The notes under the pieces were generated by a model that searched no databases, was not told the origin of the DNA, and worked only from the letters and a program-made list of their open reading frames with translations. Both the position numbers and the translations under genes were made by a program. 64,000 bases of DNA from Lacipirellula limnantheis (GTDB lineage Bacteria; Planctomycetota; Planctomycetia; Pirellulales; Lacipirellulaceae). Position 1 is the first letter of the stretch; the number at the start of each line of letters is the position of its first letter. The stretch covers positions 620,001 through 684,000 of the forward strand of contig NZ_CP036339.1 of the NCBI RefSeq assembly GCF_007746075.1, given 5' to 3'. Shown piece after piece: positions 1-7,250 of this stretch.

Positions 1-6
1 TCGCAC

Positions 7-205
7 CTAACTGTCAGAGAGGTTGTTATACGGCTCGGTACGAAGTAACAATTCGAGCTCACGGCGTTGCGCGTCAGTGAGTGAAGGCCATGCGACTATC
101 AGATTCGCCAGCTGCGCGCTCACCTCGACCGGGGTGCAACAATAGGTGCAACTGTCCTTTCTCGCTTGCCCTAAGTCCCCGCTTGGCAACAGATTAAGCA
201 ACTCG
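7..205 (-). pseudogene. Probable gene remnant at the edge of an integrated element
   Basis: A minus-strand reading frame ends at position 7. Its last 60 or so residues (containing IVAWPSLTDAQRRELELLL) look protein-like and resemble tails I recall from planctomycete hypothetical proteins near integrases. Farther upstream the same frame runs backwards through the tRNA fragment at 206-256, where it gives the familiar spurious peptide GGGIRTPDTRIM, so it cannot be a normal start-to-stop gene. I read it as the broken 3' end of an element gene. No integrase is visible because the window begins here. Low confidence in any function. Confidence 0.3.
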
Positions 206-256
206 GCCCGCAGAATCATAATCCGCGTGTCGGGGGTTCGAATCCCTCCTCCGCTA
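206..256 (+). other. 3' fragment of elongator tRNA-Met (CAT), probable attachment-site remnant
   Basis: Positions 210-256 fold as the 3' part of a tRNA: anticodon arm 210-226 with loop ATCATAA (anticodon CAT at 217-219, preceded by T), variable loop 227-231, T-stem GGGGG/CCCTC around TTCGAAT (237-243), acceptor 3' strand CTCCGCT (249-255) and discriminator A256. No AGCGGAG 5' acceptor strand and no normal D-arm exist upstream, and the anticodon stem has one A-C mismatch. No CCA is encoded. This is what remains beside an element that integrated in the 3' half of a tRNA gene. The intact tRNA would lie to the left, outside the window. Confidence 0.7.
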
Positions 257-746
257 CTTTTTGTCTCTTGCGAGCTCGATCGCTCCGCGTGCCCCGCAGT
301 CCGGGCGCAACTTGTTTCGCTGCAATACATTTGGGGCAGCGATTCTCTTCCTTGCGACCGCCGAGTCGTCCTCTCTTCAGGCAGACTGAGGTCGTAAAGT
401 GAATCCAATTTTGTCCAACCGCGCGCCCATCTCTCCCGAATTGGTCCCAGTTTGGAGCGCGGGTCCGTCAACAATTTACGATATTTTCGGCCTTACCAGA
501 GACAGTCGGGTCGCCAAAAATACCTTTTGTAAGTGTGCATTTTCTGCAGTGATCTGCCAAAATGCGGCTGGAGACTTTTCGTCAGGCGGCGGCTGAGGAT
601 GGATCGAGGCCGCGCGCCGCCATTAAGCGCCCTTTCAGTTGCGATGCCGTTTGCGGGTAAAGTCGACGCAGAAGTGCGTTCATCACCCGCAGCGGAGAGA
701 GTTGAGACGCGACTGGCGGGCGAGCACAGTTGATGGAGGAAGGCGG
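257..746. other. Intergenic region, 490 bp, no gene recognised
   Basis: Short frames here have no recognisable protein character. The last 12 bases carry the strong ribosome binding site GGAGGAAGG (735-743) of the next gene. No convincing promoter or RNA gene was seen. Confidence 0.4.
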
Positions 747-3659
747 ATGATGGAGAGATCCGATTCTTGGGCAGTACGTCAGCCGCAAAGTATCACGCTC
801 CCTCGGCAGCTAGTTTTCGCGATTGCGCTGACGATCGTTTGGACTCCCTCGTTTGCCGCGGCGGGCGATCCGCCGGCTCCGCTCCGCGAGCGGATCGACC
901 AGCTCCTGGCCGAAACCAGCGCCGGCGTTTCTGCTCCGCTGGTCGGCGACGCCGAATTCCTCCGTCGGATCTCGCTCGATTTGATCGGCGTCCCCCCCGC
1001 GGTCGAGGAGGTTCGCTCCTTTCTGGCCGACCAGAATCCCGCCAAGCGCGAAGCGGCCGTCGACCGGCTCCTTAACCATCCCCGCTACGCGCGCCACATG
1101 GCCGAAGTTTTCGACGTTCTGCTCATGGAGCGGCGTCCGTACGTGAACGTCACGGCCGACGAGTGGCATCAGTACTTGCTCAAGGCTTTCCGCGAGAATC
1201 GCCCCTACAACGAGTTGGCCAAGGAGATTCTTGAGGCAGACGGCGCCGAACCCCATCCGCGCGCGGCAGTCCGCTTCTATCTCGATCGTCAAGCTGACCC
1301 GAATCTGCTCACGCGGGACGTTGGGCGCATCTTTTTTGGGCGCGATCTACAGTGCGCGCAGTGTCACGATCACCCACTGGTGCTCGACTATCTCCAGGCC
1401 GACTACCATGGGCTGCTCGCGTTCTATAGCTCTGGAAGTGCTTTCGTGGCGCCCGCGCCCGACGGCAAAACGTACTACGCCGAGAAGGCGGGCGACCGAC
1501 TGACGTTCGAGTCGGTCTTCGTCGAAGGGAAACACACGACTGGCCCTAAACTACTTGGGCTGACCGCGTTGGAGGAGCCCCCTCTCTACCCCGACGAACT
1601 CTACGTCGTGAAGCCCGCCGAAAATGTCCGGCCCGTGCCAAAGTTCAGCCGTCGCGCCAAGCTCTCGGAGATGTCGACGAATGGGACGAACCGTCCATTC
1701 AACGAGAACATCGCCAATCGCCTCTGGGCGCACATGATGGGGCGCGGGCTGGTGGAGCCGGTCGACTTTCATCACTCTGCCAATCCACCGTCGAATCCGG
1801 CGCTCATGCGACTGCTTGGCGAAGAGTTCGCGGCGAGCGGCTTTAACGTCAAATCATTCTGGCGAGAACTCGCGCTGACGCAGGTCTACCAACGTTCGAT
1901 CGACCCGCCGCCCGATCCGGCCAGCTTCGCGCCGCTGGCTTCATCGCTGGCCGCCGAACTTGAACAACGGCTCCAACAGGTGCGGAGTTCCGCTCAGGCG
2001 GCCGACGAGGAGTATGACAAGGTCGCCGCCGAGTGCCTCCGTGTTGAGGAAGCCGCCGCGCCGGTGGTGACCGAACTCGACCAGGCGACCGCCGCCGCCG
2101 CCGAAACGGTGACGAAGTTCGACGAAGTCAGTCGTCAGCTTGAAGCGACTCAGACGCAATTCGCGGCGAAGACTGCCGTTTCGCAAACGCTGGCCGACGC
2201 CGTCGCCAAAACGCAGGAAGTCGCCAAAGCGCTTCCCGACGATCAGGAACTCGCCGCCGCCGCTCAGAAATTTGCCGAACGCCAGCAACAGATCGCCGCG
2301 GAGGTAGGTACGCTCGCCGCAGACGCTGAAACGAAGAAGGCGGCGGTGGCTGCCGCGGAGCAGTTAGTGACGACGACGCGATTGGGGATCGACGCGGTGC
2401 GTGGGAAGTTCGCCCCGCTCGCCGAGGAGATGAAGCAAAAAGATCAACTCGCCTCTACTGCGCGGGCGGCGCGCGTCGAGCAGGAAATGCTTGCGGCGCG
2501 GCTGGAGCAATCGCTTGCGGCAATCAAACAGCTCGCCGCACTGCCCCCGATCCAGGAGCAAATCGACGCTGCCGGCCAGAATGTGGCGGCGGCAGAGTCG
2601 TCGGTCACAGCGGCCGCTGCGGCGGTGGAAGCGCAACAGGCGGCGATCGCCGTCGGCGAACAGGCAAGGGCTGCCGTCGTCGCAAAAGCGGAACAGGCAA
2701 CCGCGGCCATTGCCGCGGCGCAAGCGCAGCAGCAGCGCTGGAACCAGCTCATCGCGAACGTCACTGCCGCGATCGCCGAGAGCGAAGCGGCTCGGCAGCA
2801 GCTGCCCGACGACGCGAATCTTCAGCAGGCGGCCAACTCGCTCAGCGCGAAGCTCGCCGAGTTGCGAGCAGGCGAGGCGGTTCCGCAGCAACAGCTCGCT
2901 GACGCCACGGCGGCCGGGCAGCTGGCGCAGCAGGAGTTGGCCGCGGCGAACTTGCAGCAGCAAGCCATCGTCACCGAGCTCTCGCAACGCCAACAGAAAC
3001 TCGCCGAAGCGCAACAACAGCTCGAACTGGCCCGGTTGGAGGTCGATCAGTGCCGGAGTCAGTTGAACGAGTCATTGGAAGGGTTGCAGACGGAATGGAC
3101 GAAGACCTTTGCTATGCGGCCCCTCAAGCCGCTGACGCCGGAGCAAATGTGCTGGAGCATTCTCCAGGTGACCGGCGTTTACGACCGCTACTTGGCGGCC
3201 GAGCAAGCGGAGCTCGATAAGTCGGCGCCGCTCGCCGACGCTGACAAGCAGGATCCGGCAAAAGTTGCCGCGCGCGAATTGGAGCTGCAGCAGCGAGTTT
3301 ACGACAAGCTCAAAGCAAATGTTGGATCGTTCGTCAGCCTGTACGCCCCTGCGGCAGGACAGCCGCAAAGCGATTTCTTCGCGTCGGCGAATCAGGCGTT
3401 GTTCGCCGCTAACGGCGGCGAATTCAACGGCTGGACCGCGCCGGCCGCGGCAAACGTCACCGAACGAGTCGTGCAGCAAACGGATCCCAAAGCCGCTGCC
3501 GAAGATCTGTACCTCACCATACTCAATCGCCTTCCCGACGAGGCGGAAGTTGCGGACGTGACGCAGTACCTGACGGCGCACCCGGAACAAAAGGCGGCGA
3601 CGGTCCAAGAATTGGTATGGAGCCTCCTCACGTCGGCGGAGTTCCGCTTCAACCATTAA
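747..3659 (+). CDS. DUF1549/DUF1553 (PSCyt2/PSD1) protein with a long Ala/Gln-rich coiled-coil insertion
   Basis: About 970 residues. The start is ATG 747 or 750, behind GGAGGAAGG at 735-743; a further upstream in-frame ATG at 639 lacks this signal. A hydrophobic export signal (about residues 15-38) ends near SFAAAG. DUF1549 follows, with a CAQCH motif (Cys203, Cys206, His207), the c-type heme pattern seen in this family. DUF1553 begins near FNENIANRLWAHMMGRG (about 318). It is then interrupted at about 400-795 by an Ala/Gln/Glu-rich heptad-like segment, a predicted coiled coil, before the family's C-terminal part resumes at LTPEQMCWSILQ. The DUF1501 gene follows after 82 bp, the standard planctomycete pairing. 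The molecular function of this pair is not established; an exported or surface complex is likely. Confidence 0.88.
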   Translation: MMERSDSWAVRQPQSITLPRQLVFAIALTIVWTPSFAAAGDPPAPLRERIDQLLAETSAGVSAPLVGDAEFLRRISLDLIGVPPAVEEVRSFLADQNPAKREAAVDRLLNHPRYARHMAEVFDVLLMERRPYVNVTADEWHQYLLKAFRENRPYNELAKEILEADGAEPHPRAAVRFYLDRQADPNLLTRDVGRIFFGRDLQCAQCHDHPLVLDYLQADYHGLLAFYSSGSAFVAPAPDGKTYYAEKAGDRLTFESVFVEGKHTTGPKLLGLTALEEPPLYPDELYVVKPAENVRPVPKFSRRAKLSEMSTNGTNRPFNENIANRLWAHMMGRGLVEPVDFHHSANPPSNPALMRLLGEEFAASGFNVKSFWRELALTQVYQRSIDPPPDPASFAPLASSLAAELEQRLQQVRSSAQAADEEYDKVAAECLRVEEAAAPVVTELDQATAAAAETVTKFDEVSRQLEATQTQFAAKTAVSQTLADAVAKTQEVAKALPDDQELAAAAQKFAERQQQIAAEVGTLAADAETKKAAVAAAEQLVTTTRLGIDAVRGKFAPLAEEMKQKDQLASTARAARVEQEMLAARLEQSLAAIKQLAALPPIQEQIDAAGQNVAAAESSVTAAAAAVEAQQAAIAVGEQARAAVVAKAEQATAAIAAAQAQQQRWNQLIANVTAAIAESEAARQQLPDDANLQQAANSLSAKLAELRAGEAVPQQQLADATAAGQLAQQELAAANLQQQAIVTELSQRQQKLAEAQQQLELARLEVDQCRSQLNESLEGLQTEWTKTFAMRPLKPLTPEQMCWSILQVTGVYDRYLAAEQAELDKSAPLADADKQDPAKVAARELELQQRVYDKLKANVGSFVSLYAPAAGQPQSDFFASANQALFAANGGEFNGWTAPAAANVTERVVQQTDPKAAAEDLYLTILNRLPDEAEVADVTQYLTAHPEQKAATVQELVWSLLTSAEFRFNH

Positions 3660-3741
3660 TCCACGGTCGGTTCACGCGGCGTGGAAACGCCGTGAAAATT
3701 ACGGAGCTGGTTGGCTCCGCCCTCGATGGAGGAGTGACGAC

Positions 3742-5034
3742 ATGCGACCCTTTTATGCGTGCGATACGGCCGAACATACGTTGGCCCGGCGGCAATTCCT
3801 CGGCGGCATGGCGGCCGCCGGACTCGGAACGATGGTCGGCGGCCTGAAGACGTTCACCCGACCAGCGGCGGCCGCGGAAATGGCTCGCCAGCAAAAACGC
3901 ATCGTCGTGTTCAATATGCACGGTGGCTTGAGCCAGCTCGAAAGCTGGGACCCGAAGCCGGGAACCGCCACCGGCGGTCCCTGCCGCTCGATACCGACCA
4001 GCGTGCCGGGAATCCATATCAGCGAACTACTGCCCAAAGTCGCTCAGCAAATGCATCATCTGACGCTGGTGCGCGGCGTCAACACGGCCGAAGACGACCA
4101 CGTCAAGGGCGCGTATCTGATGCTCACTGGTCGTCGTCAGACGCCGGCCGCGGACTATCCCCGCATCGGCGCCGTCGCGGCCAAGGCGCTCGCGCCCGCC
4201 GACGATGCCTTGCCAGGGCACATCGTGATCACCCCCGGAGGCGGCGGCGGTTCAGGCAACGACTCGGCCTATTTGGAACCGAAATATGCCAGCGTCGTCC
4301 TCGGCAACGGCAACCCGCCGATGCACACAACGCGGCCTGAAAGCGTCGCCGAGGCGTCCGACGCCGCGCGCAATGAATTCCGCCGCCGAGTCAACGAGCG
4401 GTTTCTCAGCCGTCGGCGCACGGCGATGACCGACGCCTACGCCTCTAGCTACGAGCAAGCGCTGCAGCTCATGGAGCGCCGCGAGGCGTTCGACGTCACC
4501 AAGGAACCGGCGAGCGATCAGGAGCGTTACGGCAAGTACGACTTCGGCCGCCACTGTTTGCTGGCGCGGCGTCTGCTGGAGAAAGGCGTGACGTTTGTTC
4601 AGGTCTCGCACTCGAATTACGACACGCACAACGAGAATTTCGACTTCCATCTCGAGCAGCTCGCTGAGTTCGACCTCGGCTTCTCCAACTTCGTCGCCGA
4701 CATTGCCGACCGAGGCATGCTGGATAGCACGCTGATCGTCGTCTTGTCGGAGTTCGGCCGCACGCCGAATATCAATCTCTACTATGGCCGCGACCACTGG
4801 TCGAAGGCCTGGTCGGTGGTGATGGCTGGCTGCCGCACGCCGCGCGGATTCGCCTTTGGCGGCACCAATGCGGACGGCACCGAAGTCGTCGACGGCCAAG
4901 TAGATCACGGCAACCTGTTCCACACCTATCTCGAATCGGTCGGCGTCGATTCGGCCGGTTCATTCAGCATCGACGGCCGCGACCTGCCGATCGCCGATCC
5001 GGCCGTCGGGGCGATCAAGCAACTGCTGGTGTAA
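3742..5034 (+). CDS. DUF1501 protein (alkaline-phosphatase/sulfatase-like fold), Tat exported
   Basis: 430 residues, ATG after a GGAGG-type site at 3729-3735. Residues 16-27 (RRQFLGGMAAAG) form a twin-arginine signal. The body has DUF1501 hallmarks: MHGGLSQLESWDPKPG near the start, LARRLLEKGVTFVQV in the middle and VVLSEFGRTPNIN followed by GRDHW toward the end. These recall the metal-binding layout of the alkaline-phosphatase superfamily, but no substrate is known. It sits directly behind the DUF1549/1553 gene and before a WD40 gene, all on the same strand, so the three probably form an operon. A second such pair lies at 14693-17977. Confidence 0.9.
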   Translation: MRPFYACDTAEHTLARRQFLGGMAAAGLGTMVGGLKTFTRPAAAAEMARQQKRIVVFNMHGGLSQLESWDPKPGTATGGPCRSIPTSVPGIHISELLPKVAQQMHHLTLVRGVNTAEDDHVKGAYLMLTGRRQTPAADYPRIGAVAAKALAPADDALPGHIVITPGGGGGSGNDSAYLEPKYASVVLGNGNPPMHTTRPESVAEASDAARNEFRRRVNERFLSRRRTAMTDAYASSYEQALQLMERREAFDVTKEPASDQERYGKYDFGRHCLLARRLLEKGVTFVQVSHSNYDTHNENFDFHLEQLAEFDLGFSNFVADIADRGMLDSTLIVVLSEFGRTPNINLYYGRDHWSKAWSVVMAGCRTPRGFAFGGTNADGTEVVDGQVDHGNLFHTYLESVGVDSAGSFSIDGRDLPIADPAVGAIKQLLV

Positions 5035-5081
5035 CGAGCGGGCGGCTCACTAACTGGCAAACGGCGTCAGAGAGAACTACG

Positions 5082-6080
5082 ATGACGGCAGCGCTCGACA
5101 TTAAACAGGCTCACATCGTCTCAGAGTTGGCTCACGATCGCCCGTTGATTTCCTGCCGCATCGAACCGCAAGGGCGTTACGTCTTCGCGGGCGCGGAAGA
5201 CAACTCCGTGCAGCGCTGGTCGCTCGCCGACGGGGCCAAGACGCCGCTGATCGGGCATGACAGTTGGGTGAAGGCGATCGCGTTCTCCAAAGATGGCGAA
5301 ACGACGATCACCGGCGGCAGCGAAGGTCGACTGATCTGGTGGCCGACCGCCGCGGAAAAGCCAACTGAAATCCGCCGGATCGACGGTCACCAGGGTTGGA
5401 TTCGCGCGCTCAGCGTCAGCCCCGACGGCACGCTGCTGGCCTCGGTCGGAAACGACCTGTCGGTCCGAGTATGGAACGTCGCCGACGGCAGTCTCGTGCG
5501 GGAGTGGCCAGCGCACGAACGGTTTATTTACTCTGTGCTGTTCCACCCCAGCGGCGAGTTCCTCCTCACTGGCGATCTGGTCGGCGTCGTCAAGCAGTGG
5601 AACGTCGCCACCGGCGAATTGGTGCGCACATTCGACGCCAAGCCGCTCCACACGTACGAAGGAGGACAGCAGGTCGACTTCGGCGGAGTTCGCACGCTTG
5701 CCGTCAGCCCCGATGGCAAGTATCTCGCCGCGGCCGGGCTCCACAAGGCGACCAATCCGCTGGGCGCCGTGCACGAACCGCTCCAACTGCTCTGGGAGTG
5801 GGAGAGCCAGACGCTGGTGCGCTCCCACATTGCCGAGGGAATCACCGGCGGCGTCCTCTGGCGGAGCGTCTACCTCGCCGATCAAACGCTGATGGGTGCC
5901 TGCGGCGGCAGCACGGGCGGCTTCCTGCTCTTCTGGAAGCCCGACAACGATAAAGACTTTCATCGCTTCAAGTATCCCGTGCTCGTCCGTGATATGGACC
6001 TCCATCCCGACGGTATCCGCGTCGCCACCGCCCACCATGACCGGAATGTGCGCATCGTGAGTCTCTCGGCGAAAGTGTGA
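5082..6080 (+). CDS. WD40-repeat beta-propeller protein
   Basis: 332 residues, starting 47 bp after the DUF1501 gene. At least six WD40-type blades can be read, for example HDSWVKAIAFSKDGETTITGG, GHQGWIRALSVSPDGTLLASVG and HERFIYSVLFHPSGEFLLTGD, with VRVWN/VKQWN-type strand ends. No signal peptide is visible, so a cytoplasmic location is likely unless it is exported with its neighbours. WD40 proteins in this position are common after DUF1549/DUF1501 pairs in planctomycetes, suggesting a scaffold role. No catalytic residues are apparent. Confidence 0.85.
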   Translation: MTAALDIKQAHIVSELAHDRPLISCRIEPQGRYVFAGAEDNSVQRWSLADGAKTPLIGHDSWVKAIAFSKDGETTITGGSEGRLIWWPTAAEKPTEIRRIDGHQGWIRALSVSPDGTLLASVGNDLSVRVWNVADGSLVREWPAHERFIYSVLFHPSGEFLLTGDLVGVVKQWNVATGELVRTFDAKPLHTYEGGQQVDFGGVRTLAVSPDGKYLAAAGLHKATNPLGAVHEPLQLLWEWESQTLVRSHIAEGITGGVLWRSVYLADQTLMGACGGSTGGFLLFWKPDNDKDFHRFKYPVLVRDMDLHPDGIRVATAHHDRNVRIVSLSAKV

Positions 6081-6124
6081 CCGTTTGCCGCCACAATAAC
6101 TTCATCGGGAGAATGCGAACTCGC

Positions 6125-7246
6125 ATGAACCGTAGAACCGCCGGCCCTCCGCTTCTCACGCTCTTCCTCGCCATCGCCGTCCCCGCGATCGCCATGGCCG
6201 AGCGTCCCGACCCGCCCATCCGCGATCCTCACGCTCCCGGCTACGTTGACGCGGTCGAACTCCCCGACGGCGAAGTCCCGCCCGCCGACGTTAACGGCAA
6301 TTTCATCATCGGCCCAACTCATCCGCCGGCCGTCGAGACGTCTGAGCACCCCGACGTCCCTCGCGGCCGCGTGATCGAACTGACGATGAGCTCGGTCGAT
6401 AGCAAGATATATCCCGGCATCGCGCGCGACCCCAATACCTTCGGGACCGTCGATCCCCAGGACCCGGCAAAGCTCGTCATCACTACGAGTCGATCCGCGC
6501 CTTACGTCCGCCGCGTTGCGGTCTACGTCCCAGCGCAGTACGTCGCCGGCGCGATCGCTCCCTTTATCGTTGGCGCCGACGGGCCTGATCCGCTGTTGTT
6601 TACGACGCTCGACAACCTCATCGCCGCTGGTCGCGTTCCGCCGCTGGTCGCCATCTCGATTGGCAACGGCGGCGGCGACGCGCAGGGAAGCCAGCGCGGT
6701 CTGGAGTACGATACGATGTCGGGCCGCTACGCCGAATTCGTCGAGACCGAGGTGCTGCCGTTGGTCGAGGCGAAGTGCAAGGTGACGTTAACCAAGGATC
6801 CTAACGCCCGCGCCACGATGGGCTGCAGTTCCGGCGCATCGTGCGCAATGATCATGGCGTGGTACCGTCCCGACCTTTATCGCCGCGTGCTCAGCTATTC
6901 GGGGACGTTCGTCAACCAGCAGTGGCCCCCGAGCGATGAAACGCCGCACGGCGCCTGGGAGTTTCACGAGCGTTTGATTCCCGCTAGCCCCGCCAAGCCG
7001 CTGCGCATCTGGATGGAGGTCAGCGACGACGACCTCTACAACCCCAACGTCATGCGCGACGGCATGCACGATTGGGTCCTCGCCAACGAGAACATGGCTC
7101 GCGTCCTGGCGGAGAAGGGTTACGCATATCAGTTCGTCTTCGCCCGCAACGCCAAACATTGCGACGGAGCCGTCAAGCGGCAAACTCTTCCTGAGGCGCT
7201 CGAGTGGCTTTGGAAAGACGATGCGCTGCCGGACGCGAAGCGCTGA
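6125..7246 (+). CDS. Secreted esterase, enterochelin-esterase/esterase D-like alpha/beta hydrolase
   Basis: 373 residues from ATG 6125, chosen because it leaves a clean signal peptide (MNRRTAG...AIAMA, about 25 residues). ATG 6113 and GTG 6077 are in-frame alternatives; the last overlaps the end of the WD40 gene. The nucleophile elbow GCSSGAS (Ser235) is followed by a plausible acid residue in EVSDDDLYN and the catalytic His in NAKHCDG near the C-terminus, giving a complete Ser-Asp-His triad in the expected order. The family includes enterochelin esterases and carbohydrate acetyl or feruloyl esterases; the substrate cannot be told from sequence. It is convergent with the next gene, four bases apart. 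Confidence 0.82.
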   Translation: MNRRTAGPPLLTLFLAIAVPAIAMAERPDPPIRDPHAPGYVDAVELPDGEVPPADVNGNFIIGPTHPPAVETSEHPDVPRGRVIELTMSSVDSKIYPGIARDPNTFGTVDPQDPAKLVITTSRSAPYVRRVAVYVPAQYVAGAIAPFIVGADGPDPLLFTTLDNLIAAGRVPPLVAISIGNGGGDAQGSQRGLEYDTMSGRYAEFVETEVLPLVEAKCKVTLTKDPNARATMGCSSGASCAMIMAWYRPDLYRRVLSYSGTFVNQQWPPSDETPHGAWEFHERLIPASPAKPLRIWMEVSDDDLYNPNVMRDGMHDWVLANENMARVLAEKGYAYQFVFARNAKHCDGAVKRQTLPEALEWLWKDDALPDAKR

Positions 7247-7250
7247 TCGC

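Noticed and set aside
206-256. Complete tRNA gene
   Set aside because: The 5' acceptor strand AGCGGAG and the D-arm are missing; only the 3' half is present.
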